The notes under the pieces are model-generated. The model was not told where the DNA came from and did no database searches. It saw nothing but the letters and a program-made list of their open reading frames with translations. 64,000 bases of DNA from Paenibacillus_E violae (GTDB lineage: Bacteria > Bacillota > Bacilli > Paenibacillales > NBRC-103111): positions 1,302,001 through 1,366,000 of the forward strand of contig NZ_JAWCUD010000001.1 of NCBI RefSeq assembly GCF_032461945.1, written 5' to 3'. A program made the position numbers and the translations under genes. Of the stretch, positions 8,753 through 17,030 are shown piece by piece. Within the stretch, counting starts at the first letter, position 1, and each line of letters begins with the position of its first letter.

Positions 8753-8787
8753 AAAAGGGCATTTCAACGAAGTTGAAATGCCCTTTT
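8753..8787 (-). terminator. Terminator of the GH27 gene
   Basis: Sixteen-bp stem 8753-8768 / 8772-8787 with a 3-nt loop, lying 29 bp past the stop of the minus-strand GH27 gene. A T-run flanks it on both strands, so it also insulates the DoxX promoter. Confidence 0.85.
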
Positions 8788-8815
8788 TCCCTAGAGCGTG
8801 ATATGGATGTCGGAA

Positions 8816-11800
8816 TCACTCCACGATCTTTTCTCCACCGGCAGCTAACGGCTCAAACGAGTGGCGGACCGAAGCTTCCTCAATGTCATGGACCGCCCAA
8901 TGACTGTCTGGGACGTCAGTCCATGGCGAGTGGACGATACCATGAAGCGGCCCTCGGCCGAGGACCCGATTGATCACGGTAACGGCTTCTGCGCGAGTGA
9001 GCGGATGAGTTGGACCGAAGGAGCCATCTGCATAGCCGTTCAAGTACCCCGCAGCTTGGGCGGCTTTGATTGCATCTTCGGCCCAAAGGCCGGACGTATC
9101 CGTAAAGCCTGCTCCGGACCCAGAGGGACTCACTGCAAACCGGGCGGCAAGAGCTGCCATTTCCGCCCTGGTGATCGGCTGATCCGGTCTGAAGGTGCCG
9201 TCTGCGTAACCTTGCATCAGACCCATGCGTGACACTTGGGCAATCGCATCATAAGACCAAAGCTCCGGCTTCACGTCAACGAATTCGCTGCCGCTGCCTG
9301 ATGCCGGTTTGGCCGCAATACGCGAGAGAATCATTGCCATTTCTGCGCGGGTAATGCGATTGTCGGGACGGAACAAGTTGTTCTCGTAGCCTTGGATGTA
9401 TGGCTCATGCGAGAAGGACAATGTCCGGCCATCGACTTTCAAAAGGACAAACGTACTGAATTTGTTCGTTGTGAACTGTATCCCGCGAGCGCCTTGGAAC
9501 GTGGTCACAGTGCCTTTTTTAAACTCCGTAGTCCCGTCACTGTGTTCGATATAAACACCGATTTGTTGAATCTCAGCATCGCTCAAATCATCTGGAAGCG
9601 GGAGGACGAGGGTAACCTCTTGATCATGCAGGTTCGTCGTAATCTCTACAGGACGGCCAACCAGCGAAGTGTTTGCGCCTCCGGTAACGCCTAGTACCAC
9701 TGTCGCCGCGTTTGCGCGACGTTCCAAGTCCTTGCCGACTGCCGAAGCTTTTACCGGAACAAGGTTAAAATAACTATCATCTTTTAAGCTTTTGAGCGAA
9801 CTGTTAGCAATCAGGACTTTAACATTAGCGGTATCGAGATTAAGGTCAAGACCGCTGTCGCCAAGCAAGCTGAGCGATTCTTTGCTCATTTGAACAGTCG
9901 TCATGGATACATCATCTTTGGCATCCGGTAAGGAGATGACAGCTGAATTGGAGCCAGAGGTCTTGGACTTCTGAATCAACATTTTCGCATTATCATCTGA
10001 GAGCTTAACTTCCTCTTTGCTCGTTCCGTCAGCTTGTGTAGTTCGCACGACATTAAATGCGTTAGGGCTCACAATCGCTCCTCCGTAACCTCCTCCATAG
10101 CCGCCGCCACCCGTTTGAGGCGTGGAAGGTGTGCCGCTATTCGCGGCAATATCATATTTGAACGCGTCTACTAGCATATAGCTGCCTGATTTTTTGACCG
10201 CTTTCAATGTATGAGCACCCTTCGAAAGTGACGAGACGCGGTAAAGACTTTGACCGGCATTCCGGATGGCTGAATGGGCGTTGATCGTTTGCTTCAACTC
10301 CCCGTCGAGATAGATGTCGATGTCACCCAACTCCGGCCCCGTTGGTGCGAGGAGCTCGATACCGGTCCCTGTGAACGAATAGAGGTAGGAGTCTCCATTC
10401 ACGGAAGATGCATGAACATCGTCGGCATAGTCACCTGTGAAAGAAAAAGTAAGCTTCAAGCTTCCGACAGGTTGAGCAGCGAGATATTCTTTTTTAATCG
10501 TCACATGTTGGCCGTTAATTTCATAATCGGTAGGATTCACGAGTTTGCTCGCATCGTTCGAAATGCTTTGCAGGCTGTCAGGGTTGCCCAAGATAGTAAC
10601 GCTCACATCTGAAGCCGTCGTTTTATTGAAGTCAGCGGCAGAGATATCCATCAGGTCGGGCTGCTGGACTTTAAGCGCATCAAGCAGCATGAACTGCCCT
10701 GACTTTTTAACTGCTTTCAAAGTATGAATACCAGGTGTCAAATTACTGACTGTATAGACTTCTTGCTGGGCTACGTTATGCGAGTTCGCTCCGAACGTAT
10801 GAGCCGTTCCATGTAGCTGACCGTCGATATAGATGTCCACATCGCCTTGGCCTTGATCGACTTCTGTTATATAAGTAATGCCAGTGCCATTAAAAGTGTA
10901 GGTGAAAAAGTCGTTGTTTTGCTCGACATAATGAACGTCCTTGCCATAGTCGTTAAAAGGGCGGTTCGTGCTGCGGTTCCAAGCGCCGGTGTAGTGGATT
11001 TCCGAGCTGTCGTCATTGATGTAAGTGTACCTTCCGGGAGAGGCAGAGTTGCTAACTGTAATGGCGAACGTTCTGGGACTTCCAGAAAGGAATGTGAATG
11101 TCAAATTCGTTAGTCCAACAGGCTGTTGATTCAAGTAGGATTTTGAGATTTTTACAACATTATTCGTAATTGTGTAGTCCTGACCAGGTATTAAGCTGTC
11201 TGTGCCGTTGATAATGCCAGTTAGGCTGTTGGTGCTTCCAAGTGTAAGCGTTGTTAAGACGTCCGTTTGTGCGGATGTTTTCTTGTCAAAAGCAGCGGTT
11301 GCAGGATTGAGTGACGTTCCCGTGATTGCGATAGAAAGTGATTGTGAGTCTCCACCTGCAAAAGTGAACGCCAGTTGGACAGGCTGCCCCGATGGCTGCT
11401 GGAGGAGGAATTCTTTCTTAATCGTTACAAGATTGCCTCCGCTTATCGTGAAGTCCGTATTTGGCTGCAGAGACACAGCACCATTTGTGATGCCTGTCAG
11501 CGAACTTGCGCCAATAAGGAGATTCGTCGTAATGTCGGCAGGCTGATCTTTGTCAAAACTGTTCGCAGAAGGTTGGCCAAGCAACGTTTCAGTCGTCACC
11601 TTTAAAGCATCCAGGATGAAATAGTATTGGCCGGTGCCGTTTCTTAACACTCTAAGCGTGTGCTGACCTTGCGGAAGATCGGCAATCCGATAGACCGAGT
11701 ATAAGCCGGTTTGTTGAGGGCCTTCAGCATCGACAGTGCCCTTCAGCTGTCCATCGATATAAACGTCCATTCGTCCATTGGATGTGCCTTGTTCAGAGAA

Positions 11801-13537
11801 AAGTTCAATGCCAGTGCCCGTGAATGAGTAGCTGAATTCCGGCTGCGTCCCGTTGTCCGGCTCACCGTAATGAACATCATCCTGATAGTCCCCGAAAGGC
11901 CTTCCGCCGCTGTGCCCCCACTTGTTCGAATACTGAATCAATGGATCCGTATCGTTGATGTAGACAGCGTGAGAGACTGTGCCGTTAGATGAATTCGTTT
12001 GCGGTGTTGCTTGATTTCCGATTTGACTACTAGCACTAGCGGGAGAAGGGGAAGAGTCTGTAATTGCAATGGACAAGTCTTGCGCGTCGCGAGCCAATTC
12101 TTTGCCGCCGTTACGTGTCCAAGTGCCGGTGTATCTTACGCCAGTGTCGTCGTCATTGACGAATGAAGAACCGCTTTGTGCCGTTATTTTGAAGAGGCGA
12201 GAGGCGTGCGGCTCCAAGGACACAGGACCATAACTTGACGTATAAGTGCCAAGCTCGGAATGGCTCCACAGGTCGCGAACGGAAGCAGGGCCGCTCAGCC
12301 CGATATCGTTCCAGTTAACGGTCACAGGCGCTGCTTTGTTGCCCAGATTGAAAAGAGCAACCGTGTACGTTCCGTCACCGTTATTCGCATACCAGACTTG
12401 CTGATTGGTCGATGTTGAAACTGGGTGTACCGGACGCCCAGCTTGATTAACCGCGATGACTTCGTCATTCGTCAGCAAGTCAAGACCATAGGCGTCGAGG
12501 TTGGATAGGTCGTCGCCTGTATAGAACTGCGCGGCTGAGGCTGCCCACAGCGTAGCTGCGGTTTGCCTTTCGTCTTTGGTTAAACCGGAGGTAGCTCCAT
12601 TGCCGACATTCAAGGAGTCGAAATCATTCCAACCTCCCGGTCCGGCATCCCGCCACCAAAGGGCTGCGTCAGGGAACAAACGCGCAATATTAGCCCATTG
12701 CGTCATGCCGACCTCGCGGTCATAGGACTCTACATCCCAATCGACCCGCCAACCGTTCGCATATTTTTTCCAATAATCCACGTAGTTGTGGTCGAGAGCC
12801 CAAGATAATTCAAACCAAATATTGTGTCTGCCAAGCGCTGTTGACCAGGCTTTGACATCGTCACGCGCATCGATGCTGACATCATTATGCCCGGAGCCTG
12901 GTGTGACGCTATCGAATTTGACGAAATCCACACCCCAGGAAGCGATGGCATCCGCGACGGAATCGATATATTTTTGCGAGCAAGGATTGCTGAAATCAAT
13001 TTTGTATCCAATGTTCCAATAATCCGCGAACTTGTAAGGTTTTACGACGATATCACCGATATTACAGCCAGGAGCATTATAAATAGGTAAGTTCTGAGTG
13101 ACTGCTTCAGGCGAAACGCCGGGAATTAAATAGAGGCCGGCTTTTTGGCCGTTACCGTGGATGTAGTCGACGAGATTCTGAAAACCTCCCGGATAAAGCG
13201 CAGCACTCGGCACCGGTCTGCCGTATTCGTCCATGCTGCCGTTCCAACCCGCATCGATATTGATATATTTGTATCCGTGAGACTGCAATTTCTCGTGCAT
13301 GGCGTCAGACATCTTCTTGATCTTGGCTTCGGAAATCCAGTTGCCGGACGGACCATCGTAGACCTGCATGCTGTAGCTGCTCCAGCCCATATACGGCTTC
13401 TGTGCCAAGCCATTGTCTGCCGCTCTGACCTTGCTTTCGCCGGAAGGGATGTAGCCGATCTGCGCAATGACAATGATAGTAAGCAGCAATCCCAGCCATA
13501 CCTTCCTTCGGCGTTGCAATCTGCTTTTCATCTTCAC
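8816..13537 (-). CDS. Secreted GH27 alpha-galactosidase-like enzyme with X2 and SLH domains
   Basis: Cell-surface protein of 1573 residues. Signal peptide about 1-40. GH27 barrel and C-terminal sheet about 40-452, with nucleophile Asp209 in WGVDFVKFD and a candidate acid/base Asp266 or 268 in WRVDWDV. Repeated modules follow: binding module 1 (about 525-648), X2-like 1 (655-740), X2-like 2 (745-828), binding module 2 (838-957), X2-like 3 (966-1034), and a shortened binding module 3 (1036-1128). A Gly-rich linker (1143-1153) precedes a region of unknown fold and three SLH domains (about 1375-1530) that anchor to secondary cell-wall polymer. GTG 13537 or ATG 13531 may start it (AAAGGAG upstream). 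GH27 includes alpha-galactosidases and beta-L-arabinopyranosidases; specificity is not decided here. Confidence 0.92.
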   Translation of the reverse strand: MKMKSRLQRRRKVWLGLLLTIIVIAQIGYIPSGESKVRAADNGLAQKPYMGWSSYSMQVYDGPSGNWISEAKIKKMSDAMHEKLQSHGYKYINIDAGWNGSMDEYGRPVPSAALYPGGFQNLVDYIHGNGQKAGLYLIPGVSPEAVTQNLPIYNAPGCNIGDIVVKPYKFADYWNIGYKIDFSNPCSQKYIDSVADAIASWGVDFVKFDSVTPGSGHNDVSIDARDDVKAWSTALGRHNIWFELSWALDHNYVDYWKKYANGWRVDWDVESYDREVGMTQWANIARLFPDAALWWRDAGPGGWNDFDSLNVGNGATSGLTKDERQTAATLWAASAAQFYTGDDLSNLDAYGLDLLTNDEVIAVNQAGRPVHPVSTSTNQQVWYANNGDGTYTVALFNLGNKAAPVTVNWNDIGLSGPASVRDLWSHSELGTYTSSYGPVSLEPHASRLFKITAQSGSSFVNDDDTGVRYTGTWTRNGGKELARDAQDLSIAITDSSPSPASASSQIGNQATPQTNSSNGTVSHAVYINDTDPLIQYSNKWGHSGGRPFGDYQDDVHYGEPDNGTQPEFSYSFTGTGIELFSEQGTSNGRMDVYIDGQLKGTVDAEGPQQTGLYSVYRIADLPQGQHTLRVLRNGTGQYYFILDALKVTTETLLGQPSANSFDKDQPADITTNLLIGASSLTGITNGAVSLQPNTDFTISGGNLVTIKKEFLLQQPSGQPVQLAFTFAGGDSQSLSIAITGTSLNPATAAFDKKTSAQTDVLTTLTLGSTNSLTGIINGTDSLIPGQDYTITNNVVKISKSYLNQQPVGLTNLTFTFLSGSPRTFAITVSNSASPGRYTYINDDSSEIHYTGAWNRSTNRPFNDYGKDVHYVEQNNDFFTYTFNGTGITYITEVDQGQGDVDIYIDGQLHGTAHTFGANSHNVAQQEVYTVSNLTPGIHTLKAVKKSGQFMLLDALKVQQPDLMDISAADFNKTTASDVSVTILGNPDSLQSISNDASKLVNPTDYEINGQHVTIKKEYLAAQPVGSLKLTFSFTGDYADDVHASSVNGDSYLYSFTGTGIELLAPTGPELGDIDIYLDGELKQTINAHSAIRNAGQSLYRVSSLSKGAHTLKAVKKSGSYMLVDAFKYDIAANSGTPSTPQTGGGGYGGGYGGAIVSPNAFNVVRTTQADGTSKEEVKLSDDNAKMLIQKSKTSGSNSAVISLPDAKDDVSMTTVQMSKESLSLLGDSGLDLNLDTANVKVLIANSSLKSLKDDSYFNLVPVKASAVGKDLERRANAATVVLGVTGGANTSLVGRPVEITTNLHDQEVTLVLPLPDDLSDAEIQQIGVYIEHSDGTTEFKKGTVTTFQGARGIQFTTNKFSTFVLLKVDGRTLSFSHEPYIQGYENNLFRPDNRITRAEMAMILSRIAAKPASGSGSEFVDVKPELWSYDAIAQVSRMGLMQGYADGTFRPDQPITRAEMAALAARFAVSPSGSGAGFTDTSGLWAEDAIKAAQAAGYLNGYADGSFGPTHPLTRAEAVTVINRVLGRGPLHGIVHSPWTDVPDSHWAVHDIEEASVRHSFEPLAAGGEKIVE

Positions 13538-13570
13538 TTGTCTCCTTTGTCGTTGAATTAACTTCGTTTA

Positions 13571-13584
13571 TGTAAGCGCTACCG
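13571..13584. promoter_or_regulatory. cre-like CcpA site upstream of the GH27 gene
   Basis: TGTAAGCGCTACCG matches the catabolite-responsive element consensus TGWAARCGYTWWCW at 12 of 14 positions. It lies in the leader just downstream of a minus-strand -10 (TATAAT, complement of 13601-13606), where CcpA would block transcription when preferred sugars are present. Confidence 0.65.
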
Positions 13585-13717
13585 CACTTGCACATGTCCG
13601 ATTATATAAGATCATTTCTGAAAGTGGATAGGTACATTTCTGCCTGAAACCGTACCAATTGCCCGTTTTTATAAGAAAAGCGCCATTCCTCGGAGCCTCT
13701 CAGAGGGGGAAATGAAA

Positions 13718-13760
13718 AGAAGCTGTCCCCTTAGTAGCTTTAACTACAGAGACAGCTTCT
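13718..13760 (-). terminator. Terminator of sspH
   Basis: Ten-bp stem AGAAGCTGTC / GACAGCTTCT with an inner GTAG/CTAC extension. On the minus strand it is followed by TTTTCATTT. It sits 21 bp after the sspH stop. Confidence 0.7.
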
Positions 13761-13780
13761 CAGATGTATTTCGGTTAACT

Positions 13781-13960
13781 TTAATGTTCGGTCAAACTGT
13801 GAAGTGGAACTTCTTGTTCTTGATCAGGTTGATCTAACGGATAAATTCTCGCCGTTTCATTCGTTTCATCGACATTTTGAATATAAATAGGAACGCCGTT
13901 GCAAGAAACATTGGCCATGACCGGTGAAGCAGCGATTTGTGTGGCACGTAGTTTATTCAC
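13781..13960 (-). CDS. sspH: H-type small acid-soluble spore protein
   Basis: A 59-residue frame starting at GTG 13960-13958, with AAGGAG 10 nt upstream, and ending at TAA 13783-13781. The sequence has the family pattern: LRATQIAASPVMANV, then PIYIQNVDETNETARIYPLD and a short tail. The VDExNETARIY core and the 59-residue length match Bacillus SspH as I recall it. SASP-H is a minor spore-core protein made in the forespore late in sporulation. It marks the organism as an endospore former. The flanking terminator suggests a monocistronic gene. A sigma-G promoter was not convincingly found. Confidence 0.9.
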   Translation of the reverse strand: MNKLRATQIAASPVMANVSCNGVPIYIQNVDETNETARIYPLDQPDQEQEVPLHSLTEH

Positions 13961-14045
13961 GTCAATTAATCTCCTTCAGGTAGTATAAACACGAACATAT
14001 TGTTTCCTCTCTAGCGGCTAATTATTTGAGACCATATAAAAAAGA

Positions 14046-14072
14046 AGCTAAGCACATGTAAGCTGCTTAGCT
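14046..14072 (-). terminator. Terminator of the NlpC/P60 gene
   Basis: Eight-bp stem AGCTAAGC / GCTTAGCT, followed on the minus strand by TTCTTTTTTA. Confidence 0.75.
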
Positions 14073-14086
14073 CCTCATTCAAAAGA

Positions 14087-14614
14087 CTATTTAATCACAC
14101 GTCGCGCTGTCATGTAATGAGAATTCCAATAAGAGTTAATCGTACTGATTTTCACACCGCCAGCACCGTAAGTATTAAGCATTTTGTTATTTCCAAGGTA
14201 AACGCCTACATGACCGACTCCTGATCTGCCAGGGACGGAGAAGAATAGCAGGTCGCCTTTCTTCCAATTGCTTTTTGACACATAACTACCAACTTTGGAT
14301 TGCTGAGCAGCAGTCCGCGGCAAAGTGATGCCGTATTTACCGAAAATGTATTTCGTCAGTGTCGAACAGTCAAAGTTTCGCGTTTGTCCAACTGCTGCAC
14401 CGAACTTATAAGGTGTGCCCAGATATCTTTTGCCTAGTGCGATAATGCTATCTGCTTTCGACGTACTTGTAATTGTAGCGTCAATAGTAGCAGTATCATT
14501 ATTCGTAGCAGCTTGAGTAGGCTGTGGACTACTAATTACCCCTCCTGAGATAGCAACGGTCGCTCCAATTGTCAAAATAGCCAATCGCTTGCTCCATTTA
14601 TGATGTAATGTCAT
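14087..14614 (-). CDS. Secreted NlpC/P60 cell-wall peptidase
   Basis: Protein of 175 residues. An N-terminal signal peptide ends near the AxA site PTQAA (about residue 36). A single NlpC/P60 domain spans about 52-175. Catalytic Cys is in NFDCSTL and His in GHVGVYLG; the polar third residue would be in LNTYGAGG. These enzymes cleave gamma-D-Glu-diaminopimelate bonds in peptidoglycan stem peptides. There is no separate wall-binding domain, so it is a minimal secreted enzyme. CCTCCTCC on the plus strand (14628-14635) is its ribosome binding site. Proximity to sspH does not prove a sporulation role. Confidence 0.92.
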   Translation of the reverse strand: MTLHHKWSKRLAILTIGATVAISGGVISSPQPTQAATNNDTATIDATITSTSKADSIIALGKRYLGTPYKFGAAVGQTRNFDCSTLTKYIFGKYGITLPRTAAQQSKVGSYVSKSNWKKGDLLFFSVPGRSGVGHVGVYLGNNKMLNTYGAGGVKISTINSYWNSHYMTARRVIK

Positions 14615-14934
14615 AGTTGTTGTCCTCCTCCTTGTTGTGAGCGCTAATTTCTTAGCTGAGCCTAGTATAGCAGACTGGAAGTCTCCTATAATTTGCTAGG
14701 AGAAGAGAAAACCGTGGGCTGGCAAGGGTCAAGCCTGCTTTATTAAAAAACCATGAGAATCTTCTCAAAAAATTATACTTGACGAGCTAAATCATCATGA
14801 AACCCAGGTAAATCAACATTTTCACCATTCAAAACAAGGAATTTTCTATTCAGAATCCGGCCACTTGTTCATAAAAAAACAAAGAGCAGCTTAAACTAAG
14901 TTCTAGTTTAAATTGCTCTTTGTTATTGGAATGA
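14615..14934. other. Gene-poor stretch upstream of the NlpC/P60 gene
   Basis: About 320 bp. It holds the NlpC/P60 promoter region (minus-strand TATACT, complement of 14663-14668; CTCCT/AGGAG inverted repeat near 14683-14702) and the terminator of the DUF3231 gene (14873-14924). A minus-strand remnant at 14773-14872 reads MNKWPDSE, then after a frame change NRKFLVLNGENVDLPGFHDD. I see no intact gene. Confidence 0.6.
14873..14924 (-). terminator. Terminator of the DUF3231 gene
   Basis: Stem AACAAAGAGCA (14878-14888) with TGCTCTTTGTT (14914-14924) and an inner TTAAACTA/TAGTTTAA stem. On the minus strand a run of seven T follows. The stop codon of the upstream gene lies 10 bp away. Confidence 0.85.
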
Positions 14935-15483
14935 TCATTGCGTAGGCAAGCCATTCGGAACATAGTACGGAGGAATTTTAATCCAGCCACGTTTCCGCAT
15001 TAAGGTTTTTAAAGAAGCTCCGTACTTTAATTTCTCTGCTTGAAAACCTGCAAACATGAAGCCCACATCATTGCGCACGGATTGAACGGCACCGGTCGCA
15101 CACATCATGTAGTTGGCGACAACTTTAATGGAAAGTGCATTGGCAATCTCATCATCCGTTAATTTGACGCCCATTGGGATGGCGTGAGGGTCTGATTGTG
15201 GTTTTTTTTCGGATACCGGTGGGAGAGTTACGCCTTCTCGCAACATAAAATCCCTAAGTATTTTTGATTGCGTACTAGCTATCTCCATAGAACCATGGAG
15301 GGCATCTAACAATTCGATATCTGTTGTCGTATTGAGTCCAATTTGTACACTTGCTATTTCTTCTTCCAGCATGGTTAAGTACGTCCAACAAGTCATGGCT
15401 TCGCCTATATGTAAGGGTGGTTTAGGTTCGTCATCAACGAGAGTTTTCATCACATCAACAACTGTTTCAAGTAGGTTTGTCAA
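14935..15483 (-). CDS. DUF3231 family protein
   Basis: Protein of 182 residues with no signal peptide. It matches the DUF3231 family, a ferritin-like helical fold related to spore coat CotF proteins and common in spore formers. The C-terminal signature KTLMRKRGWIKIPPYYVP is typical. The start is TTG 15483 with AAAGGATG eight bases upstream. The family usually has two domain copies; this is a single-domain version. Function is unknown; a spore or envelope role is only an inference from the family distribution. Confidence 0.82.
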   Translation of the reverse strand: MTNLLETVVDVMKTLVDDEPKPPLHIGEAMTCWTYLTMLEEEIASVQIGLNTTTDIELLDALHGSMEIASTQSKILRDFMLREGVTLPPVSEKKPQSDPHAIPMGVKLTDDEIANALSIKVVANYMMCATGAVQSVRNDVGFMFAGFQAEKLKYGASLKTLMRKRGWIKIPPYYVPNGLPTQ

Positions 15484-15533
15484 TCGAATATCATCCTTTG
15501 TTTTATTCGTTAGTTTGTTTAATCGTACAAAAA

Positions 15534-15881
15534 TTATTCAGATTTGCTTTTTTCTATGCCATATAACTCGTTCATATGTGCTGCATGAGACATTCCCCAG
15601 TCGTTTATTGCTTGTAAAAGAGGTCTCAATTTCTTGCCATATTCGGTTATGGAGTATTCCACTTTTGGAGGGATTTGAAGAATGATTTTACGGTGCACGA
15701 TATCATGATATTCTAACTCTCTTAATTGCGCGGTCAACATTTTTTTCGTTATATCCGGGATTGCTTTATGAAGTTCAGTAAATTTCATCGTTTCATGCTT
15801 GAAAAGGTGAAAGAGAATAACGGGTTTCCATTTGCCGACCAGAATTTCAAAAGCAGCTTCGACACTACAACCATCAGGCAA
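15534..15881 (-). CDS. HxlR-family transcriptional regulator
   Basis: Winged-helix regulator of 115 residues. The family pattern is clear: CSVEAAFEILVGKWKPVILFHL, then FTELHKAIPDITKKMLTAQLRELE and VEYSITEYGKKL. The N-terminal Cys (residue 5) is the position used for redox or electrophile sensing in several HxlR proteins. The start is TTG 15881 with AAAGGGGG seven bases upstream. No obvious target gene is adjacent: the DUF3231 gene lies downstream on the same strand and the TetR operon is divergent. Confidence 0.9.
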   Translation of the reverse strand: MPDGCSVEAAFEILVGKWKPVILFHLFKHETMKFTELHKAIPDITKKMLTAQLRELEYHDIVHRKIILQIPPKVEYSITEYGKKLRPLLQAINDWGMSHAAHMNELYGIEKSKSE

Positions 15882-15960
15882 TTGATATCCCCCTTTGATA
15901 ACGCCAATTTCATTGTTGCCGTATATTTTAATAGATGATTCAAAATAAAAAACCAGAACA

Positions 15961-15988
15961 AGGCGGCCGAATAAGGCTGCCTCTTTTT
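15961..15988 (+). terminator. Terminator-like hairpin between HxlR and TetR genes
   Basis: Stem AGGCGGCC / GGCTGCCT with a 6-nt loop and a CTTTTT tract on the plus strand. No plus-strand gene precedes it, so it may end an unannotated RNA or be fortuitous. Confidence 0.35.
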
Positions 15989-16026
15989 GGTTAATCTCAT
16001 CTACGGATTAGCAGCCGCGTTATGAG

Positions 16027-16072
16027 TTGCCATAAGAATGTGAACGTGATACAATTTCCTGACGAACGTTCG
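16027..16072 (+). promoter_or_regulatory. Promoter and operator of the tetR-ykkCD operon
   Basis: TTGCCA (16027-16032), 17 bp and TACAAT (16050-16055). The perfect palindrome CGAACGTTCG lies at 16063-16072, over the expected transcription start, as for an autoregulating TetR repressor. Confidence 0.75.
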
Positions 16073-16087
16073 GAAGGGTGATGAAAG

Positions 16088-16666
16088 TTGACTGCTGCTC
16101 GAATAAAAGAGGTTGCCCTCAAGCATTTTGCCAGTAATGGATACGAAGGTGCCTCACTCGCGGATATTGCAACGGATGTAGGTATCAAGAAGCAATCGAT
16201 TTATACACACTTCAAAGGGAAAGATGAACTTTTCCTTGCGCTGCTTGACGATGTGCTTGCCCGGGAATTGACATTTGTTCTTGAGTATCTTGAAAGCCAT
16301 AAAGATCTTGCCGTCGACCAACTGCTTTATGGCTTCCTTATTCAATATCAGGATTGCTATGAAAAAGATGATAATACGAAGTTTTTTTTGCGTGTAGCCT
16401 TTTTCCCGCCGACTCATCTCTATGAGGTCATCGTCCAAAAGGGTTATCACTATTTAGATACTTTGGAAACGATGTTAGTCCCGCTCTTTGAGCAAGCAAT
16501 TGCAGATGGGGCCATATGCAAAGAGGTCAGCAGTAGCGTGGCGACCGTTGCTTTTTTAGCTGTGTTAGATGGCATGTTCGTAGAATTGCTGTTTGGTGGA
16601 GTCGAAAGATCGATGAAAAGAATAGAAGCTTCTTGGTTTGTCTATTGGCGCGGCATCAAGAAGTAA
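16088..16666 (+). CDS. TetR-family repressor of the SMR efflux operon
   Basis: Regulator of 192 residues. The N-terminal helix-turn-helix is classical: RIKEVALKHFASNGYEGASLADIATDVGIKKQSIYTHFKGKDELF. The rest is a helical ligand-binding domain. TTG 16088 is the start: GGAAGG is nine bases upstream, and the nearby ATG 16081 is in another frame. The efflux gene pair follows 22 bp after the stop, and a palindrome sits over its own promoter. It most likely represses the operon until a cationic drug or guanidinium-like substrate binds (inference). Confidence 0.92.
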   Translation: MTAARIKEVALKHFASNGYEGASLADIATDVGIKKQSIYTHFKGKDELFLALLDDVLARELTFVLEYLESHKDLAVDQLLYGFLIQYQDCYEKDDNTKFFLRVAFFPPTHLYEVIVQKGYHYLDTLETMLVPLFEQAIADGAICKEVSSSVATVAFLAVLDGMFVELLFGGVERSMKRIEASWFVYWRGIKK

Positions 16667-16688
16667 TCAACAGGAGGAGGTTCACACC

Positions 16689-17030
16689 ATGAATCGTAAT
16701 TGGATTTATATTTTTATAGGGGCCTTTTTCGAAGTTATATGGGTCACAGGTTTAAAACATTCGGATACAACACTGATGTGGATAGGAACAATCATTGCAA
16801 TGTATATCTCATTTCATCTGGTTATTAGCGCATCTACGAAACTGCCGGTGGGTACCGTCTATGCGGTCTTTACGGGAATGGGGACTGCAGGCACAGTTTT
16901 GGTTGAAATGCTGCTGTTTGGAGAACCGTTCAGGTTTCTCAAAGTATTTCTCATTCTCCTGCTTTTATCCGGTGTATTCGGACTGAAATTTGTCACGAAG
17001 GAGAATGATAAGAAAGGAGCTGCCGTCTAA
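16689..17030 (+). CDS. ykkC: SMR efflux subunit, YkkC-like
   Basis: Four-helix small multidrug resistance protein of 113 residues. It carries the membrane Glu in FFEVIWVTGLKHSD and the block LPVGTVYAVFTGMGTAGTV, and resembles B. subtilis YkkC as I recall it. AGGAGGAGG precedes ATG 16689. Paired SMR proteins work as heterodimers; YkkCD exports guanidinium or cationic drugs. The second subunit starts on the last base of this stop codon (TAATG), so the two are co-translated. Confidence 0.88.
   Translation: MNRNWIYIFIGAFFEVIWVTGLKHSDTTLMWIGTIIAMYISFHLVISASTKLPVGTVYAVFTGMGTAGTVLVEMLLFGEPFRFLKVFLILLLLSGVFGLKFVTKENDKKGAAV

Noticed and set aside
9392..11605. Several plus-strand frames antisense to the GH27 gene
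   Set aside because: None has a ribosome binding site or recognisable domain; the minus strand encodes a continuous 1573-aa modular enzyme.
15900..16690. Guanidine riboswitch before the ykkCD-like pair
   Set aside because: No ykkC-motif-like conserved blocks seen; the region holds a TetR gene with its own promoter and palindrome.
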